Of a stretch of 64,000 bases of DNA, positions 24,849-35,436 are shown piece by piece. The notes beneath the pieces are model-generated. The model was given only the letters and a program-made list of their open reading frames with translations. It ran no database searches and had not been told where the DNA came from. This stretch comes from Adiantum capillus-veneris. Lineage: Eukaryota; Streptophyta; Polypodiopsida; Polypodiales; Pteridaceae. Within the stretch, counting starts at the first letter, position 1. The number at the start of each line of letters is the position of its first letter. The position numbers and the translations under genes were made by a program. Location of the stretch: the NCBI GenBank assembly GCA_014529385.2, contig CM043963.1, positions 95,060,412 through 95,124,411 of the forward strand. The letters run 5' to 3'.

Positions 24849-26362
24849 CAACAAGAAAGATACACAACTCCTTTACAGCCTCTTAACAACAATAAGAAAG
24901 CAACGGTAAATCCTGAGGTCACAATTTTGAATAACACTTTCTGGAAGAAGAAGATTTCATCAACCATTGATTCAACATCAATACCTGTCTCATGAAGCGA
25001 CCACAATTTGCTACCAATGAATGAAGAGCAGATATATGCCAATGTATTGGACAACATGGCATCTCAAACAGAAACTAACGAGAAAGGCCTAAACATCAAA
25101 GACATATGGAATTGGGTTTCAGGCCGTGATCAGGTAAGTCCAAGTCGCCATTAAACTTACATGGCATAAGAGTCTAGAGTCGGGAAGCTGAGCCACTAAA
25201 TAAGCGAAGTGTAAACCCAAGCTTCAAGTTAATATTTTTATGTGGTCTATGAGTCTAGCTAATAGGTATAAGCTCAAGCTGGAGAGTTGAGCATACATAA
25301 AGTCATGTCGCTCATGCTAGAAGAGGTGAGCATAAGAGTCAAAGTCCATATAATATATAAGGTGGAGAAGGTGGAGTAGTCAAAACAAAAACACTCACGC
25401 ACTTGACACAGTGAGGAAGAGTTGAGAAACCTCGACAACAAAAACCCTTCTTGTGAGTAGTGAAAGCTTTTGAAGCACTCATGCTATATGTTTTGCTCGC
25501 TACACTAACTCCATGAAGAACCCATCAATAATCTTCTCTCGCACCGCATCTTGTTTAACATGCATAACTCTGTGCAAGTATATAGATGTCCCATCATTGG
25601 ACATATGCATTAGGCACTCTTTTTTATTCCACCCATGCACTTACACAAACAAATGACGATGACCAAGCGGAAACAGGTTTTATGAGCCTTTGCTCAACAA
25701 CAATGACTCTGACTTCAAGCTACTAACACTTATCCATGTATATCATGAAGCCCATACTAGTAGCCATATGGCCATATGTACTTTAACTTAGCATAACTCT
25801 ATAACATCAGAACCTAAGTACATATAGCCTCGCATTTAATTATGACTTAAGACATTTTTTTCCCACTGGGTTTTTCCCTTTAGTCTTATCCAGGTATCCA
25901 AGACCTTCATTTTGTATATACTCTATATTTTACTTTTACTCTTTTATTGTTTATAACAACAAAAACAAGAAGAACCACAATATCCCCACACTACTAATTG
26001 CAAATCTACTGAAAATTCAAAAGGGAGAGGCCAAAAAACAGTTTGACAGAGCTTCAAGTCAACTTACAGGTACGACTTCCAGATAAAAAGCACAGGAAAA
26101 GCAAACTAGAGCTACAATGACAACGACCTGTTGCACCAACAAGTCGATACAACCTCATGCAATTAAAGATACAACAACCAATCGGAGGGGGAGAGTTCCA
26201 GGCTTCAAATACACTACAGGTATAACTTCAAGGCAGCTTTAACATCACGCAAAGCGACCAACTACAGAAGAGGCTGCCACAACAACTTCAACCAACACCA
26301 AGACATCAAGAACTCGTCAAGGCCAACAAAGACATAGGGTCTTGTCAGGGACGACAAGAATT
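24849..26362 (+). other. Non-coding 3' region of Z
   Basis: No frame of note and no RT, RNase H or integrase motif in any frame inspected. The sequence is AT-rich and ends in the polypurine tract. Confidence 0.7.
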
Positions 26363-26375
26363 CGGAGGGGGAGAG
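26363..26375 (+). other. Polypurine tract of Z
   Basis: GGAGGGGGAGAG-type purine run directly before the 3' LTR. Confidence 0.85.
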
Positions 26376-27445
26376 TGTTGAAAGGACGCCCTTTCAACAA
26401 CGTTTCCACAAAGATTCCATTAAGATTCCTCAAAAATTCTAAAGATTCCACATGAACATGACGATGAAGTAATGAAGATGAAGATGGATGCTGCAACATG
26501 AAGATACGAGTTCATGGACGTCATCGAATATCCCGTTATTATTATTTTGAGCCATTACGGCCACTTTTGTAATGTTTACGGGAACCTCATATTTTAAATC
26601 GACACTTGTATTTTGGCTAGAGATGCTTGTATAATGAGTAAAGCCAACTCAGTTTCTTGTAATTAAGCTCTGTAGAAGCCTAGGGACAATTCAGGTCATT
26701 TGGCCGGACATTAGGTTTGAAGGCTTGGTATATAAACTGAAACCAAAGGCTTTGTAAGAAAGACATTATGTTATCTCAAATAATATACAGCCGTGGGTTC
26801 TGTAGCACACAGTAGTGAGCTTCACGCATACACACCGTCGTGCACACTAATCACATTGCAGATATGAGAGTAGGAGCGTGTTAGCATCGAGGAGCTCTCC
26901 GCGTCCATGCAAGCAATGCAGTAAGCCGAGGACCACATCGCGAGACTGCCTACTACGAGCTATATTTGGTCGTAAGTACCTCGAACGACATCAGATCTGA
27001 ATGATCAAGTGGTCATTAGAATCAGGGCGAGAAGCTCTTCGTGTTGATGTCTTTGTAGATCAATTTCGGACACCTTGGAAATTACTATTTTGAGTCTATC
27101 GCGATAGAGATTAGAGGTCTTACAGTTATGGTTTTCAGGGTTTAGGTGTTTGGCCATATAGGATATGTCCTTGTGAGTCTTACCCTCCGATTTCGAGTCA
27201 TTCCGATATGATTTGAGACTGTTTCGAGCTTGTAGTGTTTCGTAGAATGCGTTGTCTGTTTCTTTGCTTTATGGTAGTGTTGTGGTAGGATTAGTGATTG
27301 TAGAGTGTTGTTCGTGTCTAGCTCAGGGTTGACAACCTTGAGATTGCCTCCATGCCTAGTCGGGTCAGCTACGTCCTCGGATTGACAGTTTGTTGGTCTG
27401 TGTTCTCGCTGTGCTCCATCATCCATCGTGGCGTACCCGCTAACA
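26376..27445 (+). repeat. 3' LTR of Z
   Basis: 1070 bp, the same length as the 5' LTR. TATA box at 26729-26736. Differences from the 5' copy are mainly transitions. Confidence 0.95.
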
Positions 27446-28226
27446 ACTTTACCTCTTCAATCCATAACGGAATCTCCAAATTTGCTACCGCTTTTGCATC
27501 TTGGTTCACCTCGACATGGATCTTCTCCTCGATGACAAGCTCTTTCACCCTCGGCACATGCACATCACAAAATGGAAACCTCTAAGGAACATAACCAATA
27601 GTAGGTCTTACCTCCACATGCCTTGCATTTTGAGCCATTGGAATCAGCCTTGGTTGGACCCAAGAGCACTTTGCTACCTCCGCAACATGCATATAATCTG
27701 CAGGCTTTAGCATTCCCAACTCCAACTTCCGCTTCACCTTTCTGCTCTTTATCTTTGCCAGATAGACCATGTCTCCATAGGTATCTGTGCCATCTTCGAC
27801 CTTTTCTTTAATCCTCGGATGCAAGCACTCTAATAGCTTTGACAGCTTCAAAGATTGAATTATTTTTACCCCAGTAGCAATCTCTAACTGCTTCCAACAA
27901 GCTTCAAACTGCTCAATGAAAATAGAGAAATCTTTACTCACATCCTGGTGTACCGCCTTCAGCCTTGCACCGGGTTTTTCTGCCGTAATCACCTCTCAAA
28001 ACTGCTCCAGAAACTAACTCTACAACCTTTGCCATGATTCTCGATCACTGCTCTTTAAGCCATCGAATCACACCTTGTCTCGTCCTCGCATCAACAAAGG
28101 CACCGTCTGTAACCTTTTTGAATCCGTCAACATACGCATCGACAGCAACCATAGCTCAAAATCTGCTAACCAATCCTTGGGATCTTCAATGCCTGTAAAT
28201 ATGGGGCCAAAACCTGGCTCCACCAT
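27446..28226 (-). pseudogene. Y gag, 5' part
   Basis: This is a structural (Gag) protein of a gypsy-like element, beginning around MVEPGFGPIFTGIEDP at 28226. It shows the family signature in which a Gly-x-x-Asp-Pro turn is followed by DWLADFELWL, then FEACWKQLE and HPRIKEKVEDGTDTYGD. A Cys-rich stretch near 27620 may be the remains of a zinc knuckle, although no intact CCHC remains. It is broken by stops around 28010-28110 and cut at 27446 by element Z. It follows the Y primer site by about 100 bp, the normal place for gag. Confidence 0.6.
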
Positions 28227-28323
28227 CTTTGTGAGCTTCAACCTCGACCATCAAACATCTTGACCATCAGACAACCGCTTTGTTGGCAAAAAAACACCAC
28301 CTCAAATTGGAGCATCAGACAGC

Positions 28324-28341
28324 TCCTCAGTGGGGGCACCA
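28324..28341 (-). other. Primer binding site of Y
   Basis: On the minus strand TGGTGCCCCCACTGAGGA begins 5 bases after the LTR end. The leading TGG matches the CCA end of a tRNA. The particular tRNA was not identified. Confidence 0.5.
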
Positions 28342-28346
28342 AAAGA

Positions 28347-30391
28347 TGGAGTGGGGGAATAGGGAACACACCTAGCACACAAAGTATTTGCCTCTATATA
28401 GCCAAGGGATTCCACAACACCCCTATCCTCTCAAATAACACCTTCAAATTGGCTAATTTGTACTAACAACTCCACTTAACATACAAAAAAACTATCTCAC
28501 ACCTTGAAAAAAAACACCTCACACCACAAATGCACCCACACTGCTCAACTCACCCTTTCCGACTCACAAAAACACTCCTAATCTGCCCTCTTGGTAGCAC
28601 CTTTCAAGCTGCAGGCAAACCCTCTGCAAGCAATGGCCAATACACGAAGAGCGAGAGAAAAGGAGGGGAATGGGGAGAAGCAACACAAGAGATTGGGGCA
28701 AATAAGTGGTATTATTGCATAGGGAGTAGTACAATCAAGTATGCAGCTTCAATGTCAAGCTTAGCAACACACAAGCTTTAAGCTTCCACTCACACACTCA
28801 GGCAAAACAGGGCCTCAAATTTTCGCATTTACAACCTTTTATAGGGGTCCTTCTAGGAGGTCCAAAAAAGAAAAAAGAATGAGTTTCTCCTCCCATGGCC
28901 TTCACTTAGAGCTTCTTTTAAAATTTGTTTGCATTGCCAACACTTTGCATAGTTCATTTTTGGAAAGAATTACATGGTGTGCACATTGGTCCTTTGTCCC
29001 TTCCATTTGGCTGCCCGGAGTTCCCCTTGGGCCTTTCAGTGTCCTTGGCCTTGCCCTTTAACTGCCCTTGTCGGCTCATCCTCTTTGCAATGAGACCCCT
29101 CCCCTGTCGAGGCAATAGCGATGTCGCTATTGGGGGGGGGGGGGGGGGGGGGGGGGGTTCACCCCTATCCTCAAAAAACTTTGACCCTTAGAAGGCGTGG
29201 GCACACCAGCGAGACAGGGCCGCCCACACGCACGCCATCGCCATGGGAGGAGAGCTCCCCTCTCTCTCCCCTCTTGTGATACCAAAAGGCCTCACGGCCT
29301 GGACCATATACCACGGCTCCCCTGCGAGTCCCTTGCGCATGTGAGATAACCACCGGCCACGTGGCAGCTCCTCAATGACTTGCACCCCCAAGGGCCATAA
29401 ACCCCTTCAAAAGAATTTAGAAAAAAACTTTTTTTTTGTCCTCTTTCCCCAGCTCCCATTCTCTGCTCCAAGGTTGGACTACCAAGTCATAAAGCCCAGC
29501 CGGGAACTCACTTGCCTGACTCTGGATTCACCTTTCCTTGCCGCCCTTCACAATTTTTTGAGCCCCCAAATCGAGGCCATAAAAAACCTAAAAAACCATT
29601 TGCAAATACTTCACTCTTAACTCCTCAGGCATGGCCATACCATCTGTGATCGAGGCTCGGAATCACATGCTGTGACTTCCTGCTAACTCCATGTTGTGTA
29701 TACTATCATCGAGAACTTTGGCGAGGCCCAAAAGATGCCATATGGCACATCCTTCAATGCAGCCAAGTGGGCTCAGACCCGGTGGGCTCAGACCCAACCC
29801 CCGAAAAAACTTCAATTAATCATATCTTGCAAACCATAGCCCTGATCCACAATCCGAAAAGACAGGCAGGCTCCATGAAATGAGCTCTACACACCTGTAC
29901 CTCGACTTCCCCTTGGACCATCTGTCCCCAGTTGCCCTGCCCGGCAAGAATCTACAAGCCGCTGAAACTTCAACCTACAATAACTTGGGCCCGTAGCTGA
30001 ATTGAGCTCTACACACCTGTACCTCGACTTCCCCTTGGACCATCTGTCCCTAGCTGCCCTGCCCGAAAAGAATCTGCAAACCATTGAAACTTCAACCTCC
30101 AATAACTTGGGCCCGTAGCTCGGTTTGATGATCCGTCTGGACCTGCTTCTTAAGTACTTCAATCTCTTCATTCCTAGACCCAGAAGCTGCACTTTTCATC
30201 TCCTTCACCTGCTACCCCAATTAGCCCATGATGGAGCCTTCCTCGGCCTATAAGCCGCATCGTGCATACACTTCCGCTGCTACCTACCCTCCCATGATTT
30301 TCCTAGCTGCTCCAATCCTTTGCCACCCTCTGCTTGCCTGCATATATCTGCCCATACCACCTTCTAGAGTCCACACACTTTGGATGCACCA
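28347..30391 (-). repeat. 5' LTR of Y (2045 bp)
   Basis: Direct repeat of 12553-14553. It differs by a private tandem duplication of about 117 bp (about 29885-30000 and 30006-30122), a small duplication near 29766-29800, an expanded run of 26 G (29132-29157), and loss of the GC-rich segment present in the other copy. The TATA box is at 28835-28845. Confidence 0.85.
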
Positions 30392-30397
30392 ACGACA

Positions 30398-31830
30398 TCC
30401 ATCTCCTCTTAACCTACACATCCTCTAGTATGTGCCACATTTGATTTTTGGAGGTTCAATCTTCTTGTAGATCTTCCATGCTTTCACCTTCATTGATATA
30501 TTCCATAGCCTTATCTTCACCTTGATCTTCACCTATGTTTTGCTCTTTCTCTTCCTCAACATATTCTGGATCATTTTCTTTTCTTCCCTTTAACACTTTG
30601 ATCCTTTTTTATGCAATGGAACCTTTACTATTGTCCCATCTAGTCCAAAAAAGCTATAGTAGCATTTTCATGCACATGTTTTACAATATATGATCCGAAC
30701 AGTCTTTTTGAGAGCTTACACATGACTATGTGTTGGTTATCAAGGCTACTATCATATATTAAATCCCTAGTCACCTTTGTCAATTGCTTTGCTCCTGAGC
30801 TGATGTCGCTTATCAAATTAGTCCTTGTTTTTCAACCTTGCATGTTTTAGTCGCTCTTTTGTAGCCTCAACGTCTTGAAGTCTTCTCTCTAGTTTCCTTA
30901 TATGCAATGCAAGGAGCTCTTCCATGTTAAAACCCTCTTGCCAAGGTAGTACATTTCATGTGTGAATGGTATCTTCAATTGGCATCACTGGCTTTTTACC
31001 ATACATTAGCTATAAATTGTACAATTAGTTCATAAAGAATATGGCAACAATTTTGGCCACTCATGCCAACTCTTCCTTTGCAAGCCTTGTCCAAAGCTTT
31101 GATGATAGAAGGATGCCCTCTTTCACTCTTTACTTTTTTTTCAAGGTTGTAAATTGTAGTAAGGGAAGCTTGATTCCTAATTTGAAAAAGAATTCCCTTG
31201 CTTCCTTGGCATCTAGCTCACCTTTGTCCACGTGATCTTTACCACACAACCATAACGGCAAATCACATCATCAAGAAGGAGTTTGCATACTTCTTACTTG
31301 GTTTTTTCTCTTAATGCTTGCTCTTCAACCTGGTACGTTAGTTTCTCTCATGCAAGAACTAAGTATCTCATCTCCCAGAGTCCTAAAGGCATTGTGACAA
31401 GATCCACAACCCATTTATAGTGCATGGCTATTGGCTGTAGGGTGCAAGCCATCACGATGCCGTACCCCTGCCATACATTTGACAAGTTACACACAACTCT
31501 ACAAATGGAGATACATATAAATTATACATACCCTTCCACCATTATTTTTCTTTCATCTTTGAGAAGGTTGCCCACAGACCCCTGTGTCGGCCCATAGACT
31601 CTCATGAAACTCTTGCATGAGATTAACTTGAGTCTCTTTTTTACATATAACCCATTGTGGTGTAGCACCCTTTTGTTTAAAATGATTCCACAAGTAAACA
31701 TCCCTCAAAAGTGCCCATATGCTTTCTTGCATATTCTCTTGAACTCTTGTTCAGACCAATCATTCGATTTTCTGAACGTATGCAGTCACCTGCTTCATGT
31801 AGAATCTCCTTTGTAAGATTTATTTTTTTA
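30398..31830 (-). pseudogene. Integrase region of minus-strand element X
   Basis: This is a more decayed relative of the X' integrase on the opposite strand. Matching blocks in order on the minus strand include the zinc-binding region (about 31560-31720, with AGGGTGCTACACCACAA and a CAAGAGTTTCATGA block), the first-Asp region (about 31390-31470) and the acidic tail (about 30460-30600). The segment between, corresponding to the catalytic core and the LLPYALW region, is largely deleted or scrambled. A polypurine-like AAGAGGAGATGGA and the first bases of its LTR (TGTCGT) end it at 30392, where Y is inserted. Confidence 0.7.
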
Positions 31831-31960
31831 TCTATTCCATGACATATGGCTAAATTCTACCATGATGATCACTCAACTCTTCATCACTAAGATGCTCAAC
31901 ATTCAATCCATAAGTAGTTGCCTCAGCTGAAGTGGTGGCATGGCTCATTACCTCTTGTGG

Positions 31961-31992
31961 CATTAGGGGAATTTTGAGGTCATTTTTGTGCC
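31961..31992 (+). repeat. Left terminal inverted repeat
   Basis: It pairs with 39789-39820 with one mismatch in the core. A shared TGTAGAGAGAGA block follows at about 32001. Confidence 0.75.
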
Positions 31993-32340
31993 TTTTAGCG
32001 TGTAGAGAGAGAGTGGTCTCAACCAATGGTTGAAGAGCTTCCGTTACGGAACCTCTATTTTTGGAAACTCACAAAAAAAGAAAATAGTCTATCTTTACCG
32101 CAACTTTGAGCTGGTAAATAGCAATGTAAACAAGTAAAAGTGCAAAGGCATTTAATAGCTGTCGCTTTTAGAAAGACGTACTTCTCATATTATATTGTTT
32201 TCATTTTGCACGTTGCCATCATAAAACAACGTTTGGATTATATCTCATGATCTTTTCCAGTTTTGAACCGTTTTTTGCACATTCTGCTTATTCTTCTCTT
32301 GAACTCAGACTAGACTTCTCTGCTCATTTCTTTTTTCACC

Positions 32341-33017
32341 ATGGAATCTTCATCACGATCAAAACGACCAAGAACTTCCATTGAAGCCATTATCACTTAC
32401 AACACGACTGATCAAAATGGACAGAGTAGAATTTCTATATTCATGCCCATTGTAGTTTCTATAGACTTTAGACTCAGAAAATCTAGAACAATGTTTTCAG
32501 TGAAGACTTTAGACTCAGCAAATGTACTTGAATTTGTGGATGAGGGTTGGAACACCAAAACAGTGAATGGAATCACTTGTTATGTGCAAGCTGGCTCTAT
32601 TGCTTGCAAATACATGATAGGGACACAAAACTTCATTATGTCATTTTATTACTGAAGATGGCACTATGTTGGTGGTCAGCTAACTCCACTTGATCAAGAC
32701 ATGGAGGACTTCATTGACAGCCCAATAGAAGACATTGATATATGGGTAAACAATGAGCATCTGTCAATTGTAAAGATAAGAGGCATGTGTAGCTTACAAC
32801 AATTGAGATTGGATCTGCAAAATGATGAAATTGAACTGCCCACAACATTCTGCTTTCAAGTAAATGGTAGAAAGGTAGAAAGTAAATGCCTAAAAGTCTC
32901 TTGTTCTCTTATTGGTTCTTTATTTAACTTTGACTGTTTTTGTAGGTATCAAAAAGGAATGAAAACAGGCTACAGTTCAAGGACATCTTGGATGGCATTG
33001 TACATTTGGTGCCTTAA
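32341..33017 (+). pseudogene. Gene A of the TIR element, unknown
   Basis: Not recognised. The start ACCATGG at 32341 is in good context. Exon 1 runs to 32874 and exon 2 from 32946 to 33017, joined in phase across a 71-bp GT..AG intron with a T-rich 3' end. The product would be about 201 residues with one in-frame TGA (32653-32655). The N-terminus is basic (SSSRSKRPRTS). The second half, from DIWVNNEHLSIVKIRG through LQQLRLDLQNDEIELPTTFC to FQVNGRK and LQFKDILDGIVHLVP, alternates short strands and a helix in a way that could be a ubiquitin-like fold; this is speculation. It lies 380 bp inside the left TIR and converges on gene B. Confidence 0.5.
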
Positions 33018-33024
33018 ACATCCT

Positions 33025-33160
33025 TCAAGGCAATTTTGTAACACATGCCCTGCGAGGATCTTATTTTGTATCACATGACCTACAAGGATCTTATTTTGTA
33101 TCACATGACCTACAAGGATCTTATTTTGTATCACATGATTTAAAAGGATCTTTATTTTGT
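33025..33160. repeat. 30-bp tandem repeat
   Basis: About four copies of a 30-bp unit (core GGATCTTATTTTGTATCACA), the middle ones nearly identical, between the convergent ends of genes A and B. Confidence 0.9.
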
Positions 33161-33355
33161 TATTGAAATGCAACTTTTTCAAACATCCAATGATTTGATT
33201 TTGTAACAGAGTCTTAAAACAAGTATTCAATTTCAAATATTTGCACTTACATACAAGGGTCCATACAAGGGCCAATTGGTTACAAGTGGGCTATAGAATA
33301 GACAATTGGATACAATAGAGAACTGAGAAGCTTGATACAAGTGGGCTACAATAAG

Positions 33356-35394
33356 CTAGAATAGTTTTTTGGCAGGAGTTTTCCTGTCCCTAGGGGACTT
33401 CCTTAATGGGGTTGGTGCTTTTGCAGGAGATTTTCTTTTTGAAGTGGGCTTGACTGGAGGGCTTGAAGGCTGATTCCTCTTTCTCTTATCATCCATCTCT
33501 TCACTTGCCTTTTCCTGCTCACCACTCTCTTCTTCATCTTCCAGCTTTGCTTTCCCCTTCTCTTCAACATCATCATCTTCAAATACCTCTTGCAGTTCTC
33601 CATTTTCTTCAATCATATACTTGATAATCGTTGCTCTTGTCAACCATAGCACTCTCTGTTGATCTATACAAGGCAATAGAAAGCAAGTTTTAGGAACAAT
33701 AAAATGAGAAAAAATACAGCTGGCAAATATGAAATATGCTATACTTCTATATCCTAATTGTCATTGCAGTATATGAAGTCCAAGAGGAGCTTGGCATTTG
33801 TCAATACCCTCCATCCACATGAATGGCTTTCAGGCTGGATTGGAACCTGCAGTTCATTACATGTATTTTTGGAAAAAAATCTTTGAGGATAATCCATTGA
33901 AGTGAACAAAGCATAAAGAATTCCAACCTTCACCACTACAAAATGGATGTCATTCAGCATCTATAAATCTTATAGTAGCACTATCCAAAATTCTTTATAA
34001 ATGAGGTTCTGCTTTACTAAAAGTATGTGCTTATGGTTTACAAAATGTGTCTGCTGCTATACTTACAATTTTGCTTGACCATGTACTCCAGCAAGAGAAT
34101 TGACAAAGTAGCATTTTCTTTTCACAATATCAATTGCAATTAAACTCCAATGTGAGCTATAAAAACAAGCCTCAGTTAGCCTTCTAACGTGAATTAGCAA
34201 ATTCTCTTCACAAGGTGTAGGTAGAAAACTTACCTCTCATGATAAGGAATCAAGAAAAATTCACAGATTTCCAAGTCCACATGAGTCAACCACTTTGTGA
34301 GCTCTCTAATGTTTGTCTCTGTCCTGAGAAATTGGGAGATAGCAGGGTCTAAAATCTCCACCTTTTGTTGAAGGTCTGGCTCATATGAATGCATCATTAA
34401 CCTGGTAAAGAGTTCTTGTTATATAAAGAGTTCTTGCTATAAACAAAAATACAGAGGAAAACAAAAACAACCTAAGGCATGTGATAAGGAGTGGAGAATT
34501 CATCTCCTTGGTCCAGTCCTTGAGAATTTCTAAGGTCTCAGAGTCAAGTGAATTGTAATCCTCCCTAGGATCCTCCCCACTGAATAGAGTGACAACAAAA
34601 CCAATAGGATTGACACTCCTCAAGAGGGGCACTGGCTGAGGTTCCAACAGGTCAAGCTCCTTTCTCTCTGCAATTTCCTTGTCTTACTTGGCTCTCTTTT
34701 TCCTTTCCTTTTCCTCTTCTTCAGTAATATCAAAAACTCCTACTTCAGGCTCCTTGGGCTTCCTCCATGGAGGAATGTTGAGAATATTGAATGCCTTTAT
34801 ATCATGCATAGGGACAGGCTCCAAAATTTTTGAAAACCTGTATGTCAGCCTCCTAAGAGTGATCATGTCTTTGTCCATCAGAGTAACCCTATGGGCATGA
34901 GCTACACAAATATAGGCATCTTGGAAAATCCCAATCATAAAGTCATCAGAAGCCTCCTGGATACATGCCAATGCAGTACTAGTCCACCTCATGGAAATCT
35001 TATACTTCTCTACAACTTGTCTGCACAGTCTCTGGAAGGGCAGTTTGGGAATTGCAAGATTGATGGCCTTTATGGCCTTCCTTTTCTCTCTTAGACATTT
35101 GAACCCCTGCTTGAACTTTCTCTTTGTAAGGAGAGTCTTAAGCTGCACAGGCTTGGAAGCTTTCCTCTGATGTGTATCTTTCCTTTTGCTTGTTTTAGGG
35201 TCGGGTAGAGAAGAATCCTTCCTCTGAGATTTGGTCTTCTTTGTGCCAGCAGAGGTTGGTTTGCCAGGATCTTTAGAAGTGGATGGTTGGTTTGGTAAAG
35301 TACTAGCTGAAGCTTTGCTAGGCTTAGGAATCTCTTCTTCATCCTTGGATAGAGGCTCATCAACTTTCCTTGCAATCTTCTTGGTCCTTGACAT
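33356..35394 (-). pseudogene. Gene B: histone H3-like protein continuing into C48 protease
   Basis: From the ATG at 35394 the protein starts MSRTKKIARK, close to the H3 tail. A Lys/Ser/Pro-rich tail of about 80 residues follows, then an H3 fold at residues 95-185: KLPFQRLCRQVVEKYKISMR, RWTSTALACIQEA and HAHRVTLMDKDM. A TAA (34684-34686) interrupts an otherwise continuous frame, which resumes to a donor at 34472. Exon 2 is 34401-34234 and exon 3 is 34156-34067, joined in phase. Then comes an exon around 33925-33756 and a last exon 33663-33356. Exons 2-4 carry Ulp1/C48 protease marks: SHWSLIAID (His), CYFVNSL (Asn where Asp is usual) and QPESHSCGW (Gln and Cys at canonical spacing). The C-terminus is acidic, then Lys/Pro-rich. 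An alternative is two adjacent genes, H3-like and protease. Confidence 0.72.
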
Positions 35395-35436
35395 CTTCAA
35401 AAGGAATAGGAATGATTGTTGCACAACAAACAACAA

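Larger units (their letters stand above)
15892..27445 (+). mobile_element. LTR retrotransposon Z (gag/protease, no RT)
   Basis: Both LTRs are exactly 1070 bp (15892-16961 and 26376-27445), starting TGTTGAAAGG and ending CTAACA. A tRNA-Asp-type primer site follows the 5' LTR and a polypurine tract precedes the 3' LTR. The flanking five bases are GCTTT (15887-15891) and ACTTT (27446-27450), a target duplication with one change. The internal region holds a 2.6-kb leader with tandem repeats, gag, zinc knuckles, two retropepsin-like domains and a repeat-rich C-terminal part. No YxDD reverse transcriptase, RNase H or integrase motif was found. It is inserted in the gag frame of Y. By eye the LTRs differ at a few percent of sites. 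Confidence 0.93.
12553..30391 (-). mobile_element. LTR retrotransposon Y, gag-only, split by Z
   Basis: Long direct repeats at 12553-14553 and 28347-30391 begin TGGTGCA and end CTCCA when read on the minus strand. A primer-site-like sequence (28324-28341) follows the upstream LTR and a polypurine tract (14554-14570) precedes the downstream one. Without element Z the unit is about 6.3 kb with only about 2.2 kb internal, coding a Gag-like protein and an acidic tail but no protease, RT, RNase H or integrase. This fits the plant TR-GAG class of non-autonomous elements. It sits inside the LTR of X. The target duplication is not clean (GTCGT versus TTGTG). Confidence 0.8.

Noticed and set aside
29887-30192. 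Minus-strand frame with repeated segments
   Set aside because: It arises from the 117-bp tandem duplication in the Y LTR, not a gene.
31961-31965. TTA/TAA duplication of a PIF/Harbinger element
   Set aside because: The flanks are TTA on the left and TAA on the right, which are inverted rather than direct. CATTA recurs at the ends of the 136-1387 element, so it is more likely part of the TIR.
34667-34686. 20-nt intron removing the TAA in gene B
   Set aside because: GTAAGA and TTGCAG signals are there, but 20 nt is too short for a plant intron and would shift the frame.
34684-35394. Calling the H3-like gene the host CENH3
   Set aside because: Loop 1 and KLPFQRL are not CENH3-like. It lies inside a TIR element, and the frame continues into a protease.
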